64,000 bases of DNA, taken from positions 347,350 to 411,349 of the forward strand of contig NZ_PDEQ01000005.1 in assembly GCF_002554795.1 (NCBI RefSeq). The letters run 5' to 3'. Both the position numbers and the translations under genes were made by a program. This DNA is from Longibacter salinarum (lineage in GTDB: Bacteria; Bacteroidota; Rhodothermia; Rhodothermales; Salinibacteraceae). The notes under the pieces were generated by a model. The model made no database searches. It had not been told where the DNA came from and saw nothing but the letters and a program-made list of their open reading frames with translations. Each line of letters begins with the position of its first letter. Position 1 is the first letter of the stretch. Shown here in pieces: positions 16,837 through 26,564 of the stretch.

Positions 16837-19053
16837 ATGGCCTCTGCCTCTCCCGCGCGCCACGCCGGTCTCTGCTTCCTTCTCTTGACGGCCCTGCTGC
16901 TGACGAAAGAGTCAGCATGGGCACAGCAGTCACCAACGGCCTCTGCCGAGATCCAGCTCGCTACTGCCGTTGATGCCATTTCTGAGGGCCGCTCGACGGA
17001 GGCTGTCCCCGTCCTTACGGACATTTTGAGCCGGGACCCAGCGTGCTGCAACAACGAGCACGGGGCGGCGGCCTACTGGCTCGGCAAAGCACTGACCGAG
17101 CAAGGTCGCCACGAAAAAGCCCGTCAAGTCTGGCGGTCTGGGGTTGAAGCGATGCATGCAGCGGATTGGCTCGACATCCGTCTTGCGGACGCATTTCTGT
17201 CATCGCTTACCCCCGCCCTCCTCCGTGCAGAGCGTCCACTGGCGCTAAAGACGTATGAGTCGATCATCTACTCGGTGGACGACGCGGGTAGCGAAGGTGA
17301 GCGCGACATCTACCGACGGTATGCGGCGGAAATGGAGCCGCTGTTGTCAGACGAAAGCCTGAATCAGCTCATCGAGCAACCGCGAGATGCATCGCCAGAG
17401 ACATGGACCTTCGCCGATAGCGCCGGGGCATTTGCGCGAGCGTGGTGGAGCCGGCTCGATCCGATTCCGTCTACAGAGACGAACGAACGGATGGAAGAGC
17501 ACGTGGCCCGCAGCATACATGCGCGTCAGGCGTACCGCTGCCCACACCGTGCAAGTGGTCTGGACGACCGCGGCATCACCTACATTCGGTTCGGCGAGCC
17601 ACGTCGGACGAAGGTCATCGACTACGAGGACTCGGAGTTTCGTGAAGAGGTTTTCCGCTTCGGCGTCGCGGTTGCTCCTCGGGAATTCCCGGACAACGAG
17701 TTGTGGCGCTACGACTCACTTGCCGACGTGGGCTACTACATCTTTACGGAAAACAACCGGCAGTGCTACGAGAGCTCCGGCGCCTTAGACCTTCTGCCAT
17801 CCCGACTCTACCAGAACCGGGGCCGAACGGATCGTGCGCAAAATATTTCGTATTCGGCGCTCATGGCACTCCGGTACATCTTTTCAGAGCTCGCGCTCTT
17901 CCATCCTGACTTCTCTCCGGTGTACTCGGAAATCTCCCGGTACGCCACCTATCAAGAGTCGCGCGCATCGGCCGCCGAGGTACGCGACAAGCTGTCGGCC
18001 GAGCAGGAAACGAATCAGAAGATTTACACGCAATCCGAGTCGGAAACAGTCGGGACGGGCTTAGGGCAAACACGAACGGTTTCGTCCTCCTCTAACTTCG
18101 GCATCGACTCGCCCGTCGGCTTCGTTCGGACGATGGCGACAACGATCCGACAGCAGGACCATGCGACGCGCTATCAACGCTCGAAGGATATGCCGCGTCA
18201 CGCAACGGATCTGCTCGCTGCATCGGCTGCATTACCTGTGTCCGTCCGCACGCCACGCTTCCTCAACTCCGACGGTTCGACCCGAGTGGAAGTCTACTGG
18301 GGCGTCCAAACGAGTCACCTTCGCGGAGCTCAACCGGCCGTGCGGCCGTCCATGCTTATGTTCAGCGCCGTGCAGTACGACGCAGAGCACGAATCTACCG
18401 ACCGCGTCGACCGGCGCCACTTTGTGGACATTGAGTCTCTGAACGGAAATACGATCTTTGCCTCGAGCCCGATTTCGTTCGACAGCCGCTCGTGGTTGGT
18501 TCACCTTGGCCTCGAGTGGTCTCAATTCGAGGTCCGCTCCACCACGTCCGGCTCGACCCGGCTCGGCAAGCGACTGCGCCAGACGACGATCCGAGCCGAC
18601 TCCCTGCGCCCCATCCGCGCCACACCCGACCGCCTGGCGATGAGTGATCTTCGTGCCATGGTCTCGCCGTCGGGGACGCCGGCAGACGCGATCGCTTTTC
18701 CCTTCTCCACGATCGGGCCAGATACACCGCTCCTCCTGTACTTCGAACTCTACCATCTCGCCTACGACGAGGACGACCAGACGCGCTACACCATCTCGTA
18801 CGAGGTCGAGGCCGAAACGCAGGGCGGCTGGACACGGCTGTTCGGAGACGACGTTCGGAAGACGAGTACAGAGGCGGAATACACGACATCGGCGCGCCGA
18901 ACGGAGGAATACATCTACCTGGACCTCACGCAATTGAGGCAAGAGAAGAATCAAGATGTACGGGTGACTGTCCGTGCCACCGACACCGTGACGGGCGTAT
19001 CCGCGTCTCGCACCACGGAGTTCGAACTCGTCGGGAGCGATGCACTGAAGTGA
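16837..19053 (+). CDS. GWxTD-domain secreted protein
   Basis: 738 residues. A signal peptide (LCFLLLTALLLTKESAWAQ) is followed by a helical, TPR-like region at about 35-190, then the GWxTD-domain signature: FARAWWSRLDPIPSTETNER, and SGLDDRGITYIRFGEP where the family usually has G-W-x-T-D-R-G. The GWxT part has diverged to GLDD. A long beta-rich C-terminus follows. GWxTD proteins are common in Bacteroidota-like lineages and their function is unknown. The gene ends at a strong bidirectional terminator shared with ggt. Confidence 0.82.
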   Translation: MASASPARHAGLCFLLLTALLLTKESAWAQQSPTASAEIQLATAVDAISEGRSTEAVPVLTDILSRDPACCNNEHGAAAYWLGKALTEQGRHEKARQVWRSGVEAMHAADWLDIRLADAFLSSLTPALLRAERPLALKTYESIIYSVDDAGSEGERDIYRRYAAEMEPLLSDESLNQLIEQPRDASPETWTFADSAGAFARAWWSRLDPIPSTETNERMEEHVARSIHARQAYRCPHRASGLDDRGITYIRFGEPRRTKVIDYEDSEFREEVFRFGVAVAPREFPDNELWRYDSLADVGYYIFTENNRQCYESSGALDLLPSRLYQNRGRTDRAQNISYSALMALRYIFSELALFHPDFSPVYSEISRYATYQESRASAAEVRDKLSAEQETNQKIYTQSESETVGTGLGQTRTVSSSSNFGIDSPVGFVRTMATTIRQQDHATRYQRSKDMPRHATDLLAASAALPVSVRTPRFLNSDGSTRVEVYWGVQTSHLRGAQPAVRPSMLMFSAVQYDAEHESTDRVDRRHFVDIESLNGNTIFASSPISFDSRSWLVHLGLEWSQFEVRSTTSGSTRLGKRLRQTTIRADSLRPIRATPDRLAMSDLRAMVSPSGTPADAIAFPFSTIGPDTPLLLYFELYHLAYDEDDQTRYTISYEVEAETQGGWTRLFGDDVRKTSTEAEYTTSARRTEEYIYLDLTQLRQEKNQDVRVTVRATDTVTGVSASRTTEFELVGSDALK

Positions 19054-19083
19054 TCGGTTTCGTTCAACATCACCTTCAGACAA

Positions 19084-19125
19084 GAAATGGGCGGCGTCAG
19101 TATCATCCTGACAGCCGCCCATTTC
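19084..19125. terminator. bidirectional terminator between convergent genes
   Basis: Perfect 12-bp arms GAAATGGGCGGC and GCCGCCCATTTC with a further TCAG/CTGA pairing inside, located between the GWxTD gene and ggt. Confidence 0.8.
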
Positions 19126-19153
19126 TCTACGATCCTGCATTCATCTGCGAGGG

Positions 19154-20944
<1,791 letters not shown>

Positions 20945-21152
20945 GATCTGCTGGGATCCGTGAGAGAGTCGGGCGCCTGCAAGATGCGCACAAGTGCTTA
21001 AATGATCATGTACCGGCGCCCGTTTGGACGGAGGAATTACGTTTGGGGGGATGGAGTCTGCTCCCGACCGCCGTGGGGGGAATTGGCGCATTGCGATGCG
21101 CCGCTACGGGGGATGTGGTTTCCTACACCCTTGTCTGCAGGTTTATCACCTT

Positions 21153-21216
21153 CACACTTCCATACTTTCACACTTCCATACTTCCACACTTCCACACTTC
21201 CATACTTCCACACCTC
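21153..21216. repeat. eight octamers CAYACTTC abutting the arsM stop
   Basis: cacacttc, catacttt, cacacttc, catacttc, cacacttc, cacacttc, catacttc and cacacctc run in exact 8-bp phase. The last unit overlaps the arsM stop codon. Confidence 0.85.
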
Positions 21217-22012
21217 ACCGCTGTCCCCGGACGGTGATGCTTTCGATGGCGCCGCCGTCGCGGAAGGTGGCGACCTCCTCCTTGGAAGCGCGTTTCAGCA
21301 AGGCTTCGTCGGGCACGTCAATCGTTTTGCGCCGCAGCACCTCGACATTCTCGAACCCGGCTTCTTCGAGTAGCTCCAGATAGTCGTCTTCCTCGATCGC
21401 ACCGCCGACGCATCCGGCGTACATCTCTGCGGAGCGGCGGACCGCGTCGGGGAGCTGTCCTCGGACTACGATGTCGGAGACGCAGAAGTGTCCGCCGGGT
21501 GCAATCACGCGGTACATTTCTGCAAAGGCCGTCGGCTTATCGGGCACGAGGTTCAGGACGCAGTTGCTAATCACAACGTCGAACTGCTCGTCCTCAAGTG
21601 GCAGGTCTTCGATGTCGCCCTCAAAGAACTCTACGTTGTCGAACCCGAGGGACGCGGCGTTGGCCCGCGCTTTCTTGATCATCTCGGGCGTCATATCCAC
21701 GCCGACGACCCGGCCATCCGGTCCTGCAATGTGACGCGCCGTGAAGGCATCCAGGCCGGCGCCGGAGCCCAGATCGAGCACGGCGTCCCCCGGCTGGATG
21801 TTAGCAAGGTCCGTCGGCACGCCGCATCCGAGTTGCATGTCGGCCTCCGCCACGTAGCCCTCGACATCGTCGTAGTCGTCGCCGATCATGGTGACTTCTA
21901 GCTCGTCATCGCCGGAACAGCAACAGGACGAACCGTCGCCTTGCTCCTTGCTGCGGGCGATGGCGGCGTACTTCTCGCGAACACTGGCTTTTACGTCGTC
22001 TGGGGTTGTCAT
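21215..22012 (-). CDS. arsM: arsenite S-adenosylmethionine methyltransferase
   Basis: Methylates As(III) in the cytoplasm to volatile or less toxic forms. In the 265-residue protein the SAM motif is VLDLGSGAGLDAFTAR, and VISNCVLNLVPDK contains one of the arsenic-binding cysteines. A second lies in YAGCVGGAIEEDDY, with a Cys cluster SSCCCSG near residue 30. It is last in an arsR-arsC-arsM order on the minus strand and is flanked at both ends by short phased repeat tracts. Confidence 0.94.
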   Translation of the reverse strand: MTTPDDVKASVREKYAAIARSKEQGDGSSCCCSGDDELEVTMIGDDYDDVEGYVAEADMQLGCGVPTDLANIQPGDAVLDLGSGAGLDAFTARHIAGPDGRVVGVDMTPEMIKKARANAASLGFDNVEFFEGDIEDLPLEDEQFDVVISNCVLNLVPDKPTAFAEMYRVIAPGGHFCVSDIVVRGQLPDAVRRSAEMYAGCVGGAIEEDDYLELLEEAGFENVEVLRRKTIDVPDEALLKRASKEEVATFRDGGAIESITVRGQR

Positions 22013-22020
22013 GAGACTGC

Positions 22021-22055
22021 TGGTTCGTTGTGGATTGTGGGTTGTGGGTTGGATT
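22021..22055. repeat. 7-bp-phased TTGTGGR tract before arsM
   Basis: Heptamers tggttcg, ttgtgga, ttgtggg, ttgtggg and ttggatt lie 9 bp upstream of the arsM start. Read on the other strand they resemble the CAATCCN units at 11273 and 14134. Confidence 0.6.
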
Positions 22056-22131
22056 TGGCCCGGACCAATCTGGGATTTTCGTAGATAGCGCCACCATGCA
22101 CCGCTCGGTTAAATCAACGGCGCGCGATGAA

Positions 22132-22566
22132 CTAAGCATCCGGAGCTGATACGAAGGTCTGATCGATCCAAGAGATCAGGTCGTCGCGGACGGAGCGGAA
22201 GGCGTTGAGGCGCTCTTCGTCGCTCCCGGTCGCGGCCGACGGATCGGGGAAACTCTTGTGCATCACCTGCTCTGCGTGAACGACGGGGCACGTCTCTTTT
22301 GCGTGATCGCATACGGTGACGACGATATCCTTGTCGACGTCCACCAGGTCATCCAGCGTCTTCGAGTGATGACCCGAAAGGTCGATACCGATCTCGTTCA
22401 TGACGGCGATCGCGAACGGCCGGACGTGCGTGCGCTCCGTCCCGGCACTGTAGACGTCGTACCGGTCGCCGGCGACGTGACGCAAGTAGCCCTCCGCCAT
22501 CTGCGAGCGGGCGGAGTTATGCGTGCAAACGAAGACGACCGAGCGGGAAGGTTCAGTGGATGACAT
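22132..22566 (-). CDS. arsC: arsenate reductase, thioredoxin-coupled low-molecular-weight phosphatase type
   Basis: Reduces arsenate to arsenite. The 144-residue protein has the P-loop CTHNSAR with Cys14 and Arg20 (CX5R). Cys86 and Cys93 complete the triad in VCDHAKETCPVV, with the same spacing as the thioredoxin-dependent pI258 ArsC. The product arsenite is the substrate of ArsM. Its own operator candidate lies upstream at 22614-22637. No arsenite efflux gene is visible in the window. Confidence 0.94.
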   Translation of the reverse strand: MSSTEPSRSVVFVCTHNSARSQMAEGYLRHVAGDRYDVYSAGTERTHVRPFAIAVMNEIGIDLSGHHSKTLDDLVDVDKDIVVTVCDHAKETCPVVHAEQVMHKSFPDPSAATGSDEERLNAFRSVRDDLISWIDQTFVSAPDA

Positions 22567-22613
22567 CGCAGTTCGTTGGGAGCGAAGAGGTTCGACGGCT
22601 GGCGAATCACAAC

Positions 22614-22637
22614 GTATATCGAAAGTCTTCGATATAC
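22614..22637 (-). promoter_or_regulatory. ArsR-type operator candidate before arsC
   Basis: Perfect inverted repeat: arms GTATATCGAA and TTCGATATAC around AGTC, in the arsR-arsC gap 48-71 bp upstream of the arsC start. It matches a second site at 23064-23087 at 16 of 24 positions. Confidence 0.7.
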
Positions 22638-22678
22638 CCGATCAAACAAAAAAACGGAGCGGCTTTCCGATAGGTGTT

Positions 22679-23023
22679 CTACGCAGAAACAGCGTCACGC
22701 ACGGTGGAAAAGCGATCCATGAGGTCAGACAGTCCGGTAAAAGCGTTGGGCACCACACGGTGGTAGACAAACTGGCCGTCTCGGCGACTGCGGATCAGAC
22801 CTGCATCGCGCAGCACTTTGAGGTGATGCGAGATCGTCGGCTGGCTGAGATCGAAGTGCTCGGTGAACTCACAGACGCAAATTTCGCCGCCGCCGCTGTA
22901 AATCATCTCGACCATCCGTAGCCGCACTGGATTTGCGAGGGCCTTGAACCGGTCGACGGAGTGCTCAACATCCGCATCCCGCAGGCGATCATCCGAAACG
23001 TCTTCACTACTGCAACAGGTCAT
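22679..23023 (-). CDS. arsR: ArsR-family metalloregulator
   Basis: 114-residue winged-helix repressor that is released from DNA by As(III). From ATG 23023 the N-terminus reads MTCCSSED, a vicinal Cys pair. The recognition region is FDLSQPTISHHLKVLRDAG, preceded by EICVCEF, the typical metal-sensing Cys-x-Cys of ArsR proteins. A longer open frame upstream adds 37 residues of no family resemblance and would run through the operator, so I reject it. Confidence 0.93.
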   Translation of the reverse strand: MTCCSSEDVSDDRLRDADVEHSVDRFKALANPVRLRMVEMIYSGGGEICVCEFTEHFDLSQPTISHHLKVLRDAGLIRSRRDGQFVYHRVVPNAFTGLSDLMDRFSTVRDAVSA

Positions 23024-23063
23024 TCTCGATCGGCCAGAGGATTCGGTCGTGAGCGCTGTGATG

Positions 23064-23087
23064 ATATATTGACATCTTTCTATATGG
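23064..23087 (-). promoter_or_regulatory. second ArsR-type operator, in the arsR promoter
   Basis: Minus strand CCATATAGAAAGATGTC followed by AATATAT, an imperfect inverted repeat 41-64 bp upstream of arsR. It aligns without gaps to the perfect site at 22614-22637, suggesting autoregulation. Confidence 0.55.
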
Positions 23088-23159
23088 TTTCGCGATCTGC
23101 AGATCGCCCACAGAATTCGGGTCAAACGTCCCACCGCCTACACGCCCCAACTCAGAAAG

Positions 23160-23729
23160 TCACTGCACCTCTGGAGCAAAGCTCTGAGCGAACGGGCGGT
23201 CGAGGTCCTCAAGCTGAATGCGAATGAAGCCGTGATCGGTCGCCGCGTGGCACTGGTTGCAGGCATTCGACAGCGTCGTCAACTGTTCGCGCGCGCCGCT
23301 CCAGTCGCCCTCGTCGACGTAGGAATCCAGGGCTTCCACCTCCGGCACAAGAATTTCATTCGTCAGCTTGCCGACCTCGTAGCCCTCGTAGACCGGCGCC
23401 TCCATCTGAATCGTCTCGAGCGTCTCCTCCAGCTCGTGGAGGTAGAACTCGGACAGCTCACCGTTTTCCGCGTCCACAGCCAGAGCCGTCTTGTGCGTCC
23501 ACCGCTGCACACGGCTCATATAGATGGCGAGCTCCGCCTCCTCTTCGCCGTGCTCTTCATCTTCTGCCGCCGCGTCGTGGCCGGTCTCTTCGTGCGCCTG
23601 TTGCGACTGCGCCGACGCCTCGCGCACGGTACCCGACTCGTCGGTGTCCGCTGAACAGGCCGGGAGCACGAGCATCCCGATCAAAGCAAGTATTATCAGA
23701 TGACGTTCTGTAGAAAGGACGTGGTTCAC
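23160..23729 (-). CDS. haem-c lipoprotein, cytochrome c'-like
   Basis: From a GTG at 23729 the 189-residue protein has a lipoprotein signal ending LPAC, an acidic His/Glu-rich linker, a helical domain and one haem-attachment motif CNQCH at 157-161, close to the C-terminus. A late CxxCH in an all-helical protein resembles cytochrome c', so a periplasmic or outer-leaflet monohaem electron carrier or ligand-binding cytochrome is likely. The start codon is uncertain: the frame is open from 23810, but that adds a second hydrophobic stretch. It lies upstream of arsR in the same direction, with no evident functional link. Confidence 0.7.
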   Translation of the reverse strand: MNHVLSTERHLIILALIGMLVLPACSADTDESGTVREASAQSQQAHEETGHDAAAEDEEHGEEEAELAIYMSRVQRWTHKTALAVDAENGELSEFYLHELEETLETIQMEAPVYEGYEVGKLTNEILVPEVEALDSYVDEGDWSGAREQLTTLSNACNQCHAATDHGFIRIQLEDLDRPFAQSFAPEVQ

Positions 23730-23944
23730 GATCGGGCGGGCGATTACGATGAGATAAGTGTAGACATATTCTAAATAAGGACAACACGGAGGCGCGTCAA
23801 GTGCCTTCACGGGAAGAGTGAATTCCGTTTTCCTGGAGATCCGCCATCAAAAAAGCTTTGAGCGGCAGGATCTTGCAAGTGTCACTATCCTAATTTAGAC
23901 TTGGTATAGATAAACATAAAGCCCTCAGCGAGAACCTCTGATTG

Positions 23945-26485
23945 ATGACTCTCCTCGACGATCCACCTGCGCGTTCGGCCTCCGAACGACAAGCACCCGC
24001 TTCGCGTCGCCCCTCGGCGCTACTGCAACGCGTGCATCAAGCTCTTCCCGTCCGCCTCTTCATCTGGCTCCTCCTGTGTTTATTGACCGTCCCCGCCGCC
24101 GCGCAGGAGACGGCGACCGGTCGGATTGTGGGAACCGTTGCTGAAGCCACCACCGGCGAAACGGTCGAAGGCGCAAACGTCGGGCTTCGCGGCACAACCC
24201 TCGGCGCAGCCACCGGCGTCGACGGCACCTACGCGATTGAGGAGGTCCCGGCAGGCACGTACGTGATCCAGGCATCGTTCATCGGATATGAAACGGCGCA
24301 GCGCGAAGTTACCGTCGAAGAAGGCGAAACGACGACGGCCGACTTCCGCTTCACGCAGGACGACGTCGAATTGCAGGGCGTCGAGGTGATCGGACGACGC
24401 GCCCGCGGCTATGAGGCCGACTACAGCTTCGTGGCGACCAAGTCTGCGACCCCGCTCGAAAACGTGCCGCAGTCCATCTCAGTCATTACAAAAGAGGTCC
24501 TCGACGATCAGCAAGTCTACCGGCTCGATGAGGCGCTCCGAAATGTGAGCGGCGTCAACACGTTTTCCGGATACAACGATTACACCGCCCGCGGCTTCCG
24601 CACCTCCGGCGGCAGTTCCTCCGATGCCCGCCTTATCAACGGTCTGAAGGGCGGCTTCTCGTTTTGGACCAGCCCGATCCTGCCCCACATCGAGCGGGTG
24701 GAGATCATCAAAGGCCCTGCATCGGCCCTCTTCGCCAACACGAACCCGGGCGGCACGATCAACCTCGTGACGAAAAAGCCGCTTCGCACGTCCCGGCAGT
24801 CGCTCAACTTCACGCTCGGGAGCTACGACACCTACCGCTCCACGGCCGACTTCACCGGCCCGCTCAACGACGACGGCACGGTTCTCTACCGCCTCAACCT
24901 GGGCTACGAGAACGCAAAATCCTTCCGCACACTTCAGTTCAACGAGTCGTACCTCATCGCGCCGTCGGTGTCGTTCATCCCGAACGAGCGAACGCGCGTG
25001 AACGTCGATCTCGTCTACTCGGATCTCGACTCCCGCCTCGACCGCGGCCAGCCGATCTTCGACCAGAGCGACGACCTGACGTCGACGCCTATCAGCTTTG
25101 CGCTGAGTCAGCCGGGCGACTACATGCACAACACGAACTTCCACGTCACGGCCTCGCTCAGCCACGAGTTCACGGACTGGCTTGAGCTCAACAGCTCGTA
25201 CATGAAGTTCCGCTACGACCAGGACCTGGAGGAGCACCGCACCAGCAATGTTTTCCTCCCTAATGACCCGACCGTCCTCCAGCTCGCGTTCATTAAGCGG
25301 GACCAGGAACGCACGGTCGACAACGTGACGAACTACCTTACCGCCGAGTTTACCACCGGTCCGGTGACCCACGAAGCACTGGGTGGTGTGGACTTCTTCC
25401 AGCAAGACGATAACCGAACGCAGTGGGGCGCACGCGGCGCCGATCAATTCATTCTTGAGGACGGAACGCAGACGCCGGGTGGAAATGTCGGCAACTTCGA
25501 CCTCGAAGATCCGGTCTACACGATCGAGGGCCGTAATTCGTCGACCTACGAAGCCAACTGGTTCTCGCAGGCCCGTACGTCCGACCCGATCCGCTCGCGC
25601 ACCTATGGCGCCTACATCCAGGATCAGCTTTCCTACGGCCCCGTCCGCCTGCTGCTCTCGCTCCGCCACGAGTGGTACCGCGACATCCTCCCCGACGAGC
25701 AACTCGAGGGTCTGCGTGGCGCATTCCCCAACGTAGATAACACCGCGTCGCAGTCCACCTGGCTCCCGCGGATCGGTGGCGTCGTGGAAGTCACCGACGG
25801 CATCAACGTGTACGGCACCTACGCCGAGGGCTTCGAGCCGCAGACGGCCGAGTCGGTGCTGAACCCGCAGCTCGGCGGCCCCTTCGACCCGCAGCAGAGC
25901 AACGTCGTGGAAGGCGGCACGAAGGCGCGTCTGCTGAACGGCCGGCTGCTTGCCACCGCCGCAGTCTACCAGATCACCAAGCAAAACGTCCTGGTAAATG
26001 CCAATGACTCCGCCAATCCGCAGCGGCTGGAGCAGCGAGGCGAGGAGCGTGCCCGCGGCGTGGAACTCGAAGTCGCGGGCGAACCGGTGCCGGGACTCCG
26101 CCTGACCGCCAACTACGCCTACAACCGCGCCGAAATCACGGAGTCGGCCGATCCGAGCGAAGTCGGCCGGATCAAAGAAAACGCCCCGGAGCACGCGGGC
26201 GGCTTCTGGGGCACCTACACGGTGCAGTCCGGCGCCCTGACCGGCCTCGGATTCGGCGGCGGCATGCAATTCGTCACCGAGCGCAACACGTTCGAGGAGA
26301 CACTGCAGCTGCCCGGCTATACCATCTGGGATGCAACGGTTTTCTACACCGTCAATAGCTTCAAAATCAAGGCGACCGTGAAGAACGCGACGGACGAGAC
26401 GTACTGGACCGGCGGCTATAACTACGGCCGGATCTATCCAGGCGCCCCGCGGACCGCGCTCTTGAGCATCGGCTACACGTTCTAG
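23945..26485 (+). CDS. TonB-dependent siderophore receptor with N-terminal carboxypeptidase-regulatory-like domain
   Basis: Outer-membrane active-transport barrel of 846 residues. A cytoplasmic-leader/signal region ends in VPAAAQE. A CarboxypepD_reg-like domain follows (GRIVGTVAEATTGETVEGAN), then the plug with VPQSISVITKEVLDD, typical of ferric-siderophore receptors (FhuA/FpvA group), and a 22-strand barrel ending in the aromatic-terminated strand LLSIGYTF. It is 79 bp upstream of the PepSY membrane protein, consistent with ferric-siderophore uptake and periplasmic reduction. I could not identify a convincing Fur box. Confidence 0.92.
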   Translation: MTLLDDPPARSASERQAPASRRPSALLQRVHQALPVRLFIWLLLCLLTVPAAAQETATGRIVGTVAEATTGETVEGANVGLRGTTLGAATGVDGTYAIEEVPAGTYVIQASFIGYETAQREVTVEEGETTTADFRFTQDDVELQGVEVIGRRARGYEADYSFVATKSATPLENVPQSISVITKEVLDDQQVYRLDEALRNVSGVNTFSGYNDYTARGFRTSGGSSSDARLINGLKGGFSFWTSPILPHIERVEIIKGPASALFANTNPGGTINLVTKKPLRTSRQSLNFTLGSYDTYRSTADFTGPLNDDGTVLYRLNLGYENAKSFRTLQFNESYLIAPSVSFIPNERTRVNVDLVYSDLDSRLDRGQPIFDQSDDLTSTPISFALSQPGDYMHNTNFHVTASLSHEFTDWLELNSSYMKFRYDQDLEEHRTSNVFLPNDPTVLQLAFIKRDQERTVDNVTNYLTAEFTTGPVTHEALGGVDFFQQDDNRTQWGARGADQFILEDGTQTPGGNVGNFDLEDPVYTIEGRNSSTYEANWFSQARTSDPIRSRTYGAYIQDQLSYGPVRLLLSLRHEWYRDILPDEQLEGLRGAFPNVDNTASQSTWLPRIGGVVEVTDGINVYGTYAEGFEPQTAESVLNPQLGGPFDPQQSNVVEGGTKARLLNGRLLATAAVYQITKQNVLVNANDSANPQRLEQRGEERARGVELEVAGEPVPGLRLTANYAYNRAEITESADPSEVGRIKENAPEHAGGFWGTYTVQSGALTGLGFGGGMQFVTERNTFEETLQLPGYTIWDATVFYTVNSFKIKATVKNATDETYWTGGYNYGRIYPGAPRTALLSIGYTF

Positions 26486-26508
26486 CCATCGACTCATGCT
26501 CACGTTAC

Positions 26509-26535
26509 GGAGGACGGCGCTGATGCGTCGTCCTC
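26509..26535 (+). terminator. hairpin between the receptor and PepSY genes
   Basis: GGAGGACGGCG pairs with CGTCGTCCTC around a 5-6 nt loop, followed by a T-rich but imperfect tract. It could be an attenuator or partial terminator. Confidence 0.4.
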
Positions 26536-26564
26536 TTCTAATTTGCAGACGACGATAGCCCCCC

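Noticed and set aside
21153..21216. CAYACTTC array as a CRISPR
   Set aside because: Eight-bp units without spacers; no cas genes in the window.
23811..23944. Fur box before the siderophore receptor
   Set aside because: AT-rich sequence is present but no convincing inverted repeat matching the Fur consensus.
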